Below, piece by piece: positions 1 to 9,163 of a stretch of DNA of 64,000 nucleotides. The notes below the pieces were generated by a model, which did not search any database, was not told the DNA's origin, and worked only from the letters and a program-made list of their open reading frames with translations. Origin of the DNA: Thiorhodovibrio litoralis (lineage in GTDB: Bacteria; Pseudomonadota; Gammaproteobacteria; Chromatiales; Chromatiaceae); NCBI RefSeq assembly GCF_033954455.1, contig NZ_CP121473.1, positions 5,194,501-5,258,500 on the forward strand. Reading direction: 5' to 3'. A program made the position numbers and the translations under genes. The number at the start of each line of letters is the position of its first letter. Position 1 is the stretch's first letter.

Positions 1-1292
1 GGTTCGCCGATATGGGTGAGAATCTGCCCAATGGGCGCGGCCTCGGTGATGAATGCGATCAGGCGCATGTCCGCGCCACAATTGGGGCAAGTCAGCGGCA
101 GCGACTCGAACAGGCGGGCCAGTAGCATGACCCAGAGATAGCGTGCCGGTGAGCGAGGAGGCGCGGCTGGCTTGGTGGTGGCAACCTCGGGAGTCTCGTG
201 CGGCTCATCACTGAGATCCCGCCCATACGCGGTCGCCTCGGCACGCCACGGCGAATTGGGGGCCAGCACCCCATGGTAGCGATGGCGATGACGCCGTGGA
301 GGTGGAATCAGCGCCGCGAGATGGTCGATAAACTCAAGCGGCGTGAGCGTCAACACTGTCGTGCCATCGCGCAGCGGTTTGGGCAACCGATAGATCACCC
401 GTTCGCCATCGATCAGCTCCAGACGTTCGAGGGCGAAGGGCGGGCGTGCACAATAACGCAACAAGCGCTCCAGTCCGGCACGATCTTGGGCAGCGATGCA
501 TACCTCGGCATCAAGGGAAAATCCGCTGTTGTCCCAAGCGAGCATCTCGCGCACATCGTTTGGCTCAATCAACCCGTGGCGGGCAAACCGGCGTAGCACC
601 CGCACGCGTACCCGTTCCGAGATGATAGCGAGATCGTCGGCGGTCAGCTCCGCGGCGGGGTGAAAATGCAGGGATTGTGAGACATCACCCTCCTGCTCAA
701 ACGGCTCGAAGACGCCGTCGATGACACAACAGTGGTAGTGGACATGACGATTGAGAGACGAGCCAAACCGGTGGATAAAGCTCACCGCGCCAAAGCGCGC
801 CTGGGCATTCGCGGAACTGCTTCTGCGCAAATGCGCCTCAATGACGCGCATGAGAATTTTGAGCACGGCGCTGAGCGCTCGCGGCTCGCGCTCCAGGTAC
901 CAGCGTAAGCGCTTGGGTACTGAAAGAACCCACTGGCGCACCGGCAGTGGCGGTATGACATGATCGACCAGATGGGCAGCTGTTTCAGCCATGCGTCGCG
1001 CGTTGCACGAAGGACATACCCCGCGTCCCTTGCAGGAGAATGCCACGAGAAAGTCATGACCACAGTCAGGGCAGCGTGCACGAGCAAAACCGAAGGCGAG
1101 AATGCCGCACTCCAGGTAGCGGCGAAACTCCCGCTCGACATAGGTCGGCACGCGCGGCGCGCCCCAATCCTCCTCTCTCGCGAGAGCGAGAAAAGACTCC
1201 AGATGCTGTTGCACGATCTGGTAGAGCGCGGTGTGCTCCGGACAGCGGCGACGATAGGCCACCATCGGGCGGCGTGATGCGGCGACGGCCAT
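1..1292 (-). CDS. IS91-family HUH transposase, C-terminus beyond the window
   Basis: Reading the minus strand from an ATG gives one open frame of about 430 codons that leaves the window without a stop. The N-terminal part has a Cys-rich zinc finger (CPDCGHDF..., then SCKGRGVCPSCNARR at about residues 75-110), which is typical of IS91 transposases. It is followed by HLVDHVIPPLPVRQWVLS, FGAVSFIHRFGS and the HUH-type metal motif HVHYHCC at about residue 180. IS91 enzymes nick DNA with a catalytic tyrosine further downstream and transpose by a rolling-circle-like route. The CDS beginning lies close to the element's upstream end. The frame is intact as far as seen, so the copy may be functional. 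Known IS91 enzymes are of similar or slightly greater length, so only the last residues should be missing. Confidence 0.9.
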   Translation of the reverse strand, partial: MAVAASRRPMVAYRRRCPEHTALYQIVQQHLESFLALAREEDWGAPRVPTYVEREFRRYLECGILAFGFARARCPDCGHDFLVAFSCKGRGVCPSCNARRMAETAAHLVDHVIPPLPVRQWVLSVPKRLRWYLEREPRALSAVLKILMRVIEAHLRRSSSANAQARFGAVSFIHRFGSSLNRHVHYHCCVIDGVFEPFEQEGDVSQSLHFHPAAELTADDLAIISERVRVRVLRRFARHGLIEPNDVREMLAWDNSGFSLDAEVCIAAQDRAGLERLLRYCARPPFALERLELIDGERVIYRLPKPLRDGTTVLTLTPLEFIDHLAALIPPPRRHRHRYHGVLAPNSPWRAEATAYGRDLSDEPHETPEVATTKPAAPPRSPARYLWVMLLARLFESLPLTCPNCGADMRLIAFITEAAPIGQILTHIGE

Positions 1293-1324
1293 GATGGAGT
1301 GCTGGTGGAGACACAGCAATTAAC

Positions 1325-1493
1325 TCTAGCAAGGCCTATGAGACGCGCCCCGTCAACCTGCTCGAAGCCCAAGGCCGCCGCCTCGCCCGCTTCGAGGCCA
1401 TGGGCCACACACCAGGGCGCAGCGCACCGCTGCGACCACGCATGCCAGCCGGAGCCGTGCACACCCTGGATTTGCGCGTGCAGCGGTCTTGAG
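1325..1493 (+). pseudogene. possible 3' stub of a gene cut by the IS91 element
   Basis: About 55 codons without ATG read SSKAYETRPVNLLEAQ... and end in TGA. Third positions are strongly G/C, as in the real genes nearby, and the frame begins roughly 30 bases beyond the transposase start. This suggests the tail of a gene truncated by insertion of the element. I do not recognise the family. The call rests only on codon bias and position, so it could be chance. Confidence 0.25.
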
Positions 1494-1713
1494 TCTTTGT
1501 TAACAGCAAGGTTTCAAACAACTCATAGCCAGGGCTCGGTTGGCTAGGCTTTCGTCAGTTCGAAATCATCGACATCCCGATACTGCGGATTCTGGATAAC
1601 TGCCCGTCGCGGCAACTAGACGGCACGCCTGGTCAACATCCGAGCGTTCCGCGAGGATTTTGGGTTATGATCGCCATTTGTCCTTATCTTCGCCAACATC
1701 CGGGTGGTCTATC
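1494..1713. other. intergenic region upstream of the efflux operon
   Basis: About 220 bases with no convincing gene, terminator or recognised regulator site. Any promoter of the efflux operon must lie here, but I could not assign -35/-10 boxes with confidence. Confidence 0.4.
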
Positions 1714-2856
1714 GTGTCAAAGCCCCTCCTCCCCTCAGGCGGCATGCCTGGTTGCGTGCTGCTGCTGATCTGTCTACCGCTTCTCTCCGGTTGTTCACAG
1801 GAGGCCGAGCCCGAGGGGTCACCGCCGGTGCGACCGGTCAAGACGCTGGTGGTGGAGTCGCCCGACTTGGGGGGAGAGCGCAACTTCCCCGGACGGGTCG
1901 ATGCCGAGGCCAAGGCCGAGCTGGCGTTTCGCGTGCCTGGCACGGTCGCGGAGCTGATGGTGAAGGAGGGGGACCGGGTCGAGAAAGGCCAGGTGCTGAT
2001 TACCCTGGATGCGACCGACTACGAGATCCAGCTGCGCAATGCCCAGGCGAGCTTTGAGCGCGCACAGAACGACTTCAACCGCGCCAAGGAACTGGTCGAC
2101 GACGGCTTCATCTCTCGCACCGATTTTGACGCCAAGGAGGCCGAGTACAAAAATGCCCAGGCCGCGCTCGAGCGCGCGCAACAAGACGTTGAATACACCC
2201 AGCTCAAGGCCTCCTTCGACGGCACCATCAGCCAGCGCTATGTCGAGCGCTTCGAGGAAGTGCAAGCCAAACAGCCGGTGCTGGCGATGCAGGACAACAA
2301 CAGCCTGCAGGTCAAGGTGGATGTGCCCGAGAACATCATCCGCGGCATCAAGCCAAGCGGGAATGACCAGCCGAACGCGGAGCGGGCGCCGACCTGGGCC
2401 ACCTTCGATAGCCATCCTGATCAGCGCTTCGATCTGACCTTGCGCGAGGTCTCGACCCGCGCCGATCGCGCCACCCAGACCTTCGAGGTCACCTACACCA
2501 TGCCGGCGCCGACGGATTTTTTGGTCTTCCCTGGCATGACAGCCACGGTCACCGCAGACCTCAGCCGGGTCAGTGTCGGCGACCGTGTCTTCACCCTGCC
2601 GGCAACGGCGGTGACAGCGGACGCGCAACTGGAGCCCTTCGTCTGGGTGGTCGAAGAACCCGCCATGACGGTGGCCAAGGTGCCGGTTGAGGTCGGGCGC
2701 CTGAGTGGTAGCTCCATTGAAGTGGCCGGCGGCCTGGAACCAGGCCAGCGCGTCGTGGTGGCCGGGGTCGGCTATCTGGCCGAGGGCATGAAGGTGCGCT
2801 TGCTGCCGCAACGCGAGCAAGCGCAGCCGCGCGCGGACGAGGTCCCATCCTCGTGA
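1714..2856 (+). CDS. RND efflux periplasmic adaptor (membrane fusion) lipoprotein
   Basis: This is the periplasmic adaptor of a tripartite RND pump. It links the inner-membrane transporter encoded next to an outer-membrane channel that is not in this window. The N-terminus has a hydrophobic segment ending in the lipobox LLSGC (Cys27 with the GTG start used here), so the protein is probably lipid-anchored. After it come the biotinyl/lipoyl-like half motif (PGTVAELMVKEGDRVEKGQ), an alpha-helical hairpin (about residues 95-165), the second lipoyl half with ASFDGTIS, and beta-barrel/membrane-proximal domains. Starts at TTG 1660 or ATG 1744 are also possible; GTG was chosen because it supplies a Lys in front of the hydrophobic core. 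The gene overlaps the pump gene by 4 bases, so the two are translationally coupled. Confidence 0.9.
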   Translation: MSKPLLPSGGMPGCVLLLICLPLLSGCSQEAEPEGSPPVRPVKTLVVESPDLGGERNFPGRVDAEAKAELAFRVPGTVAELMVKEGDRVEKGQVLITLDATDYEIQLRNAQASFERAQNDFNRAKELVDDGFISRTDFDAKEAEYKNAQAALERAQQDVEYTQLKASFDGTISQRYVERFEEVQAKQPVLAMQDNNSLQVKVDVPENIIRGIKPSGNDQPNAERAPTWATFDSHPDQRFDLTLREVSTRADRATQTFEVTYTMPAPTDFLVFPGMTATVTADLSRVSVGDRVFTLPATAVTADAQLEPFVWVVEEPAMTVAKVPVEVGRLSGSSIEVAGGLEPGQRVVVAGVGYLAEGMKVRLLPQREQAQPRADEVPSS

Positions 2857-5800
2857 ATATCGCCGAATACTCCGTCAAGACCCCGGTCATTTCCTGGCTG
2901 TTGGTCATCATTCTGGTCGGTGGCGGCATCTGGGGCTTTCAGAGCATGGGCAAGCTCGAGGACCCGGCCTTTACCGTCAAGCTGGCCAAGGTAATCACCC
3001 TCTATCCCGGCGCCTCGGCTCAGCAGGTGCAGGACGAGGTGACCTACCACATCGAGGAAGCCATCCAGCTAATGGAGCAGGTGAAAGGCATCAAGCGCTC
3101 GGTCTCGCGCCCGGGCATGTCCGATGTCACCATCGAGTTCAAGGACAAGTACCGGGCCGATGACTTTCCCAATATCTACGATGAGCTGCGGCGCAAGATC
3201 GCCGACATGCAAAACAAGCTGCCACCCGGAGCATTGGCGCCGGTGGTGGTCGACAGCTTTGCCGATGTCTACGGCATTTATCTGGCGCTGACCGGAGAGG
3301 GCTATAGCTGGCGCGACCTGTGGGACACGGCGGATTACCTCAAGAAACAGCTTATTCTGGTGCCCGGCATCCGCAAGATCGTGATCGGCGGCGAGCAGCA
3401 GGAGGTCGCCTATCTGGAGATCTCCCGCGCCCGCCTGGCCGAGCTGGGCATCCCGCTACAGACCATCGCCTCGGTGCTGCAATCGCAGAATCTGGTCGCC
3501 GATGCCGGCAACATCGCCGTCGGCGAGCAATATCTGCGCATCTGGCCAACCGGCGAGTCCGAGTCCGTCCAATCCATCGGCGACGTGTTGATCAGCTCCG
3601 AGGACAAGCGGGTGCTGCGCATCTCCGACATCGCCGAGATCCGCCGGTCCTATGTCGATGTACCCAACCGTTACTACTATCAGGATGGTCAACCGGCGCT
3701 GACGCTCGGCGTCTCGGTGATGGGCGGGCAAAATGTGGTCGAAGTCGGGCGGCAGCTCGATGCGCGTCTCGCCGCGCTGGAGGGCGAGATCCCGCTCGGC
3801 ATGGAGCTGACCGCTATCTACAACCAGCCCGAGGTGGTCGACCAGTCGGTGAGCGGCTTCATTATCAGTGTCGGCCAGGCGGTGGCCATTGTTATCGTGG
3901 TGCTGCTGGCCTTCATGGGCCTGCGGGTGGGCTTCATCATCGGCGCCGTGCTGCTGATCACCGTCGCCGGGACGCTCTTTATCATGGCCCTGGCCGGCAT
4001 CGAATTGCAGCGCATTTCCCTCGGTGCCCTGGTCATCGCACTCGGCATGCTGGTCGACAATGCCATTGTGGTCGCCGAAGGCATGCTGGTGCGCATGAAC
4101 GCCGGCATGCGGCCCGAAAAAGCCGCCAGCGAGACCGTCGGCAAGACCATCTGGCCGCTGCTTGGCGGCACGGTCATCGGCATCCTGGCCTTTTCCGGCA
4201 TTGGCTTCTCGCAGGACAGTACCGGTGAATTCGCCAACTCGCTCTTCTATGTGATCCTGATCTCGCTGCTGCTGTCCTGGATTACCGCCATCAGCACCAC
4301 CCCGGTGCTCTGCGCCCTGTTGCTCAAGGTCGGCAGCGGCGGGGCGGATGAGGGCGCCGCTTACGACGCCGCACCCTTCCGCATCTACCGCGGCCTGGTG
4401 GCCCGGGCGCTGCGCTTTCGCTGGGTGACGGTCGGCAGCGTGGTGGTGCTCTTTGTGCTGTCGATCTGGGGCTTTGGTTACGTCAAGCAGGCGTTCTTTC
4501 CCAGCTCCAACACGCCGCTCTTTTTCGTCGATCTGTGGGAGCCGGAAGGCACCGACATCCGCAAGACCCGCGAGGATGCGCTCAAGGTGTCGGGCTACCT
4601 GCGCAGCCTCGATGGCGTGGTCAGCACCAGCACGGTGATCGGCGGACCCCATCAGCGCTTTGTCCTGACCTATGACTCCAAGGATCAGACCCCAGCCTAT
4701 GCGCAGATTGTCGTCTATACCGACACCCGTGATCGTATCGCTGAGGTCTGGGACAAGGTCGATGACTACATGCGCGAGGAGCTCTACTGGACCGACCCCA
4801 TCATCAAGACGCTGATGATCGGCCCCGGTCGCGACAGCAAGATCGAGGCGCGCTTCAGCGGACCGGACGCGGCGGTGCTGCGCGATTTGGCCAGCGAGGC
4901 CAAGGCCATCATGCATGCCGACCCGGATGCGAAAGAAATCCGCGACGACTGGCGTGAACCGGTCAAGGTGGTTCGCCCGGTATTTAACGAGCAGGTCGGC
5001 CGCCAGCTCGGCATCAGCCGCGAAGACGTGGCCAAGGCCATGCAATACGCCTTCGACGGCGCGCAGGTCGGGCACTACCGCGACGGCGTGCGATTGCTGC
5101 CGATTCTGGTGCGCGCGCCGCTCGGCGAGCGCGCCGATGTCGATAACATCCAGGACGTGCAGGTCTGGAGCCCGGTGCTCAAGCGCGCGGTGCCGGTGGC
5201 GCAGGTAGTGAGCAACTTCGAGACTGTGTGGGAAAACCAGGCCATCGGCGGGCGTGACCGCCAGCAGACCATCATCGCCTCCTGCAATCCGCGCGGACCG
5301 CTCGCCTCGCCGCTGTTTGAGCGCCTGTTCCCGCAGATCGAGGCGATGGAATTGCCACCCGGCTACAGCCTGTCCTGGGGGGGCGAGTACGAGGACCAGA
5401 CCAAAGCCCAGTCCGCGCTCTTCGGCGTGCTACCGCCGAGCTTCCTCGCCATGATCCTGGTCAGCATCCTGCTCTTCGGCAAGCTGCGCCAGCCGCTGAT
5501 CATCTGGCTTACGGTCCCCATGGCCATCATCGGTATGACAGCCGGGCTGCTGGCCGCCAATGCCGCGTTCGACTTCATGTCCATGCTCGGCGCCCTGGCG
5601 CTGGTGGGCTTGTTGATCAAAAACGCCATCGTGCTGATCGAGGAAATCGACCAGCAGATCGCCGAGGGCAAGGACGGCTATGGAGCCATCCTGGATTCAG
5701 GCGTCAGCCGTATGCGCCCGGTCGTGCTGGCCGCATCGACCACCATCCTCGGTCTGATCCCACTGCTGCCGGATGTCTTTTTCGTCAATATGTCCATCAC

Positions 5801-5933
5801 TATGATGGCGGGGCTGGGCTTCGCCACAGTACTGACGTTGATTGTGGTGCCGACGCTCTATGCGATCTTGTTTGGGATCAAGGAGGGGCAGGAAGGCGTC
5901 CCTGAGTCACATCAATCGATTGCAAGCACCTAA
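2853..5933 (+). CDS. RND multidrug/solute efflux transporter, inner-membrane subunit
   Basis: A 1026-residue protein of normal length for the AcrB/HAE1 type. It is a proton-driven trimeric exporter of the inner membrane. The first transmembrane helix starts the protein (VISWLLVIILVGGGIWGF), followed by the family signature GKLEDPAFTVK and a large periplasmic loop. Helix 4 carries LGMLVDNAIVVAEGM, where the buried Asp of the proton relay is expected. The second half repeats this arrangement, with LLIKNAIVLIEEID in helix 10. The start is GTG overlapping the adaptor stop. No outer-membrane factor or regulator gene flanks the pair, so it presumably uses a shared TolC-type channel. The substrate cannot be told from sequence. 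The stop overlaps the stop of the convergent gltS. Confidence 0.95.
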   Translation: MNIAEYSVKTPVISWLLVIILVGGGIWGFQSMGKLEDPAFTVKLAKVITLYPGASAQQVQDEVTYHIEEAIQLMEQVKGIKRSVSRPGMSDVTIEFKDKYRADDFPNIYDELRRKIADMQNKLPPGALAPVVVDSFADVYGIYLALTGEGYSWRDLWDTADYLKKQLILVPGIRKIVIGGEQQEVAYLEISRARLAELGIPLQTIASVLQSQNLVADAGNIAVGEQYLRIWPTGESESVQSIGDVLISSEDKRVLRISDIAEIRRSYVDVPNRYYYQDGQPALTLGVSVMGGQNVVEVGRQLDARLAALEGEIPLGMELTAIYNQPEVVDQSVSGFIISVGQAVAIVIVVLLAFMGLRVGFIIGAVLLITVAGTLFIMALAGIELQRISLGALVIALGMLVDNAIVVAEGMLVRMNAGMRPEKAASETVGKTIWPLLGGTVIGILAFSGIGFSQDSTGEFANSLFYVILISLLLSWITAISTTPVLCALLLKVGSGGADEGAAYDAAPFRIYRGLVARALRFRWVTVGSVVVLFVLSIWGFGYVKQAFFPSSNTPLFFVDLWEPEGTDIRKTREDALKVSGYLRSLDGVVSTSTVIGGPHQRFVLTYDSKDQTPAYAQIVVYTDTRDRIAEVWDKVDDYMREELYWTDPIIKTLMIGPGRDSKIEARFSGPDAAVLRDLASEAKAIMHADPDAKEIRDDWREPVKVVRPVFNEQVGRQLGISREDVAKAMQYAFDGAQVGHYRDGVRLLPILVRAPLGERADVDNIQDVQVWSPVLKRAVPVAQVVSNFETVWENQAIGGRDRQQTIIASCNPRGPLASPLFERLFPQIEAMELPPGYSLSWGGEYEDQTKAQSALFGVLPPSFLAMILVSILLFGKLRQPLIIWLTVPMAIIGMTAGLLAANAAFDFMSMLGALALVGLLIKNAIVLIEEIDQQIAEGKDGYGAILDSGVSRMRPVVLAASTTILGLIPLLPDVFFVNMSITMMAGLGFATVLTLIVVPTLYAILFGIKEGQEGVPESHQSIAST

Positions 5934-7159
5934 CCAAAATGCCCCAGAAAGAAAGGAATCAGCATGGCATTAACAAGATCGATAAAAAACGCGCACACCA
6001 GGGGCACGATAATAAAGGCTAGATGGGAGGCCCCGTAGCGCTGGGCCACGGCCGCCATGTTGGCCATGGCTGTCGGCGTGGAGCCGAGTGAGATGCCGCC
6101 AAACCCGGCGCACACCACGGCGGCGTCGTAATTGCGCCCCATCACGCGGAAGACGATGAAGATGTTCACGGCAATCGCTAGCGTGAACTGAGCGGCGAGG
6201 ATGGTGAAGATCGGACCGGCAAGATCGATCAGGGTCCAAAGCTGCATGCTCATCAGCGACATCGCCAGGAAAGTGCCGAGGGCAATGTCGGCGATCAGAG
6301 CCATTGCTGGCGTGCGCGTTGGCCACTCGCGCCCACTGAGGCGCGGAAAGTTCTTGGGGACCAGATTCGTCAGTATGATGCCGGCAAACAAGCAGGTGAC
6401 GAACAGCGGCAATTGCAACCCAAGATCGGCAACGACCTCATTGAGAATCAGCCCCAGGATGACAGCGACATGGATGGCCAGCAGGGCATCGAGGAAGTCC
6501 AGATGATTGATCCCGTCGCGAGCCTCGTCGACTGATAAACCGACGTCCTGCGGCTGAACCTCGCTCGGCTTCAGGTCGTAGCGCGCGATCAAGAACTTTG
6601 CGATCGGACCGCCCATCAGGCTCGCCAGGATCAGACCGAAGGTGGCGCAGGCGATGCCGATTTCCATCGCGTTGGCAATGCCGTATTCGTCGGCGATCTG
6701 CGGCGCCCAGGCGATCGCCGTGCCATGACCGCCGATGAGCGACACGGTGCCGCCAAGTACGCCAACAGATGCGGGCAGTCCGAACAGCGCCGCGACTGAG
6801 ATGCCCGTCAGGTTCTGCAAGACCATGTAGGCGATGGTGATCGCGAGCAGGATCAATAACGGCTTTCCGCCGGCGCGCAGATCGGACAGGCTGGCGTTGA
6901 TGCCAATGGTCGTGAAGAAGTAGACGAGGAGCAGATCGCGCGCCGCCAGGTCGAATTCAACACCGATGTTCGTCCCCCAGTAGAACAGACCGAACAAGAT
7001 CGACAGCAGCAGTCCGCCAGTGACCGGTTCTGGGATACTGAACTCGCGCAGGGCGCCGACCGCATTATTCAGTCGTTTCCCGACGAACAAGACGATGATG
7101 CCCAGGGTAAAAGCGAGGAAGGGTCCGATTGTCAGCGCACCGTTTTCTAGCTCAATCAT
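5930..7159 (-). CDS. gltS: sodium:glutamate symporter (GltS type)
   Basis: A 409-residue inner-membrane carrier of the ESS/GltS family, which imports glutamate with Na+. Signature stretches are FSIPEPVTGGLL in the N-terminal half, GTVSLIGGHGTAIAWAP (the conserved Gly-rich hairpin) and VCAGFGGISLGSTPTAMANM in the repeated C-terminal half, giving the two inverted halves expected. Ten or more hydrophobic segments are visible. The ATG used here is preceded by an AGAGA-like ribosome site. A longer reading from 7216 would add a charged 19-residue leader without family similarity. Its last codons overlap those of the pump gene on the other strand, so transcription of the two converges with no room for a terminator between them. 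Confidence 0.9.
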   Translation of the reverse strand: MIELENGALTIGPFLAFTLGIIVLFVGKRLNNAVGALREFSIPEPVTGGLLLSILFGLFYWGTNIGVEFDLAARDLLLVYFFTTIGINASLSDLRAGGKPLLILLAITIAYMVLQNLTGISVAALFGLPASVGVLGGTVSLIGGHGTAIAWAPQIADEYGIANAMEIGIACATFGLILASLMGGPIAKFLIARYDLKPSEVQPQDVGLSVDEARDGINHLDFLDALLAIHVAVILGLILNEVVADLGLQLPLFVTCLFAGIILTNLVPKNFPRLSGREWPTRTPAMALIADIALGTFLAMSLMSMQLWTLIDLAGPIFTILAAQFTLAIAVNIFIVFRVMGRNYDAAVVCAGFGGISLGSTPTAMANMAAVAQRYGASHLAFIIVPLVCAFFIDLVNAMLIPFFLGHFG

Positions 7160-7323
7160 GGCTGTGTTTCTCTTTCGCGTGAAATAGACGTCCCGTCCGG
7201 GTGATGGCATCCGCATCGCTCGCCGTGGAGGCTTGTGCGGCGCAGGGTGCGCTGTCTTGACCGAGTGGATTCAGATGGCCCAACAAGCCTGCGCAATCAA
7301 ACAGCGGCGACATTGGCCGAAGG

Positions 7324-8349
7324 TCACTGAAAATACCGCTGGGCAGCGGTGACCAGATCCTCGCGCACCGGGAGATCGCTGGGCGTGATGCTCAGCGCGA
7401 GAAGCACGACCTGCCGCTTAAGCACGTTGCGAAGCTCCATGAACTCGATGGGGCGAGCCGACGGCTCCTGTTCCTCGCGTTGAATGTTCATCGGATCGAG
7501 CCAGAGTGTGACGGGCTCGGTCCACAGCTGACTCGGCGCCTCGCCGAGCACCTCGGTGAGGAACTCGAGATGGCGATGCAGAACATCCTGATCCGCCCCT
7601 AAGGTGTTCAATCGCGCGGAGAGCTTGTCCAGCTCGGTCTGCAGTGCGGCGGGATCCGGATGTTCGGCCTCTGCCGGGGCGAAACTCCAGCCGCCTTGCT
7701 CCAGCGCGCTCAGCTTGCGCCGAAGGATGTCTTGTTGACCCTTGAGCTCCGCGCGTTCCACGCGCATCTCGGCGATTTGGGTCAGCGCCAGGGTAAGCAG
7801 GTGATCAAAGGCGCGGCGCTTCCATTGGCGGCGGCTTTCAGCCTCATCCGCAGTAGGGTCAACCAAGCGGTGGGCGGTGAAGCTCACCGTGACCTGAGGC
7901 ACATCGCGACGCACCTGCTCGCCGACAAGGTCCATGCCGAGGATATTGCGCTCGACCCGTTCGGCCAGCAAGAGCGCGGTGACTTGCTCTGCGCCACGTC
8001 CCCCGGGGCTTTCCAGAAAAGCGCTCAGAGCGGCATCACGACTCAAGATCGTCAGCATCTCACGGGACGATGAGAAAACTGCGTTCAGCCGCGGGTCGGC
8101 GGCATGGTGGCTGGCGCCTGCCACCACGGGTGCAGGTATCGCATCCACCAGCGCAACCACGTGATCAATGGCCTGAATCACCGGCTGGCGCAGTTGCTTG
8201 CGGTACCCTGAAAGCAAGCGCAAGCGCGGATCAGTGCCGTCGATCGCGCGCTCGGTTGCTTGTTCGATGAGCGATTCAGGATAGTGTCCGCGCGCGTCAC
8301 CGCGACTGAAGATCGAGTGGAAAAGCCTCAAGGACCACCTCCTAGCCAT
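7324..8349 (-). CDS. uncharacterised coiled-coil protein
   Basis: I do not recognise this 341-residue protein. It has no signal peptide or membrane segment, so it is probably cytoplasmic. The first two thirds are alpha-helical and rich in charged residues (YRKQLRQPVIQAIDHVVALV, then LLLAERVERNILGMDLVGEQV). A heptad-like segment (QIAEMRVERAELKGQQDILRRKLSALEQ, about residues 205-235) predicts a coiled coil. A second helical pair LQTELDKLSARLNTLG follows. The C-terminus has a more beta-like stretch, PVTLWLDPMNIQ. It could bind a partner or scaffold a membrane complex. The ATG is chosen because a further 40 codons upstream would have to begin at TTG. It lies on the same strand as gltS, with about 165 bases between them. 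Confidence 0.6.
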   Translation of the reverse strand: MARRWSLRLFHSIFSRGDARGHYPESLIEQATERAIDGTDPRLRLLSGYRKQLRQPVIQAIDHVVALVDAIPAPVVAGASHHAADPRLNAVFSSSREMLTILSRDAALSAFLESPGGRGAEQVTALLLAERVERNILGMDLVGEQVRRDVPQVTVSFTAHRLVDPTADEAESRRQWKRRAFDHLLTLALTQIAEMRVERAELKGQQDILRRKLSALEQGGWSFAPAEAEHPDPAALQTELDKLSARLNTLGADQDVLHRHLEFLTEVLGEAPSQLWTEPVTLWLDPMNIQREEQEPSARPIEFMELRNVLKRQVVLLALSITPSDLPVREDLVTAAQRYFQ

Positions 8350-8416
8350 CTTAGGATGATCTGCGGATGATGCGCTCGTTCCTGCAAAAAGTCCAAAGCC
8401 GGCACGCGGCACCGCG

Positions 8417-8644
8417 TTGACCTTAAAGGCGGTGCGCGAGTTGGCGACCGAGGCCATCGCCGCTGGCAAAGAGCCGGCGACACTCTACAACATCGACAAC
8501 CTGGTGCTCTTGTCGCCACCATCATCCTTGAGCAACTGCGCCGATCCGCTCCAGGCTCTCCAGGATACCGGTGCCAAGCTGATCATCACCAACTGCCAGC
8601 CATTCAAGGCTGATTCAGACAGGCGGCCCGCGCGAGCAGTCTGA
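8417..8644 (+). pseudogene. possible remnant of a gene encoding a small alpha/beta protein
   Basis: An open frame reads AVRELATEAIAAGKEPATLYNIDNLVLL...DPLQALQDTGAKLIITNCQPF. Helix-strand alternation and GC-rich third positions suggest the debris of a DsrE-like or similar fold, but there is no good start and the end runs into the 3' end of the Cys-rich gene on the other strand. The family assignment is a guess. Confidence 0.2.
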
Positions 8645-9163
8645 ATTGCATTCGCTGTTGACGGCATCTACAGTTTCGAACTTCTTGCATCCATAGTAAT
8701 CCAGCTGGTCCTTGGATATGGGAAATCGACCACAATTGAAAAACTTCCAAAATACAGACTTATAGGATAGGCATAGATTTGTTGTTTTATCACGAAAACA
8801 ACAGTCGCTGGTCAGAGTACAGCATGCTGAACAACTCCCACAGTTATCTTTCGACGTATTCCAATTTGGGGATACGCGGAAGACGGACTTGTCAGGACTA
8901 TCCATCGGTGGGGCGGAGAGGGGTAGATGCGAGATCAGCAGCGCGCTATCTCCAGCCCAAATGGCTTTTAAGTATGAAAAGGTGTTCACATAAAACTTGT
9001 GATAAAAGCTCCAATACTTCCAAAACCGAAGGTCGTTAAAAAAGAAATAGGATGTAAAGGGTGCTATCACATATAAAAACGCGCCAAACGTAACAAAATT
9101 TACCAGCACAATTACGTATGCAAGCAGTCGAAACAATGACCACTTTAGCTTTTTCAAGAACAT
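8615..9163 (-). CDS. Cys-rich membrane-anchored protein, AT-richer than its surroundings
   Basis: A 182-residue protein. An N-terminal transmembrane segment (LFRLLAYVIVLVNFVTFGAF) is followed by an aromatic-rich amphipathic part and then a cysteine cluster. The cluster is NCGSCSACCTL, DCCF, NLCLSY, FNCGRFP, YGCKKF and two more Cys near the end. The order CxxCxxCC with later single Cys resembles YkgJ-like metal or Fe-S binding clusters, but I would not name a function. Codon use is clearly more A/T-rich than in neighbouring genes, which suggests recent transfer. A ribosome site AGAGGTG lies about 10 bases before the ATG. The last codons overlap the possible remnant on the opposite strand. Confidence 0.65.
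   Translation of the reverse strand: MFLKKLKWSLFRLLAYVIVLVNFVTFGAFLYVIAPFTSYFFFNDLRFWKYWSFYHKFYVNTFSYLKAIWAGDSALLISHLPLSAPPMDSPDKSVFRVSPNWNTSKDNCGSCSACCTLTSDCCFRDKTTNLCLSYKSVFWKFFNCGRFPISKDQLDYYGCKKFETVDAVNSECNSDCSRGPPV

Noticed and set aside
198-596. 132-codon plus-strand frame within the IS91 transposase region
   Set aside because: It lies opposite the well-supported transposase frame.
782-1462. 226-codon minus-strand frame across the transposase start
   Set aside because: It is out of frame with the transposase, which carries the zinc finger and HUH motif; it reads as a Ser/Arg/Trp-rich shadow.
3456-5075. Long minus-strand frame (539 codons) opposite the RND pump gene
   Set aside because: It is the antisense of a high-GC conserved gene; composition is His/Asp/Gly/Gln-rich without a recognisable domain.
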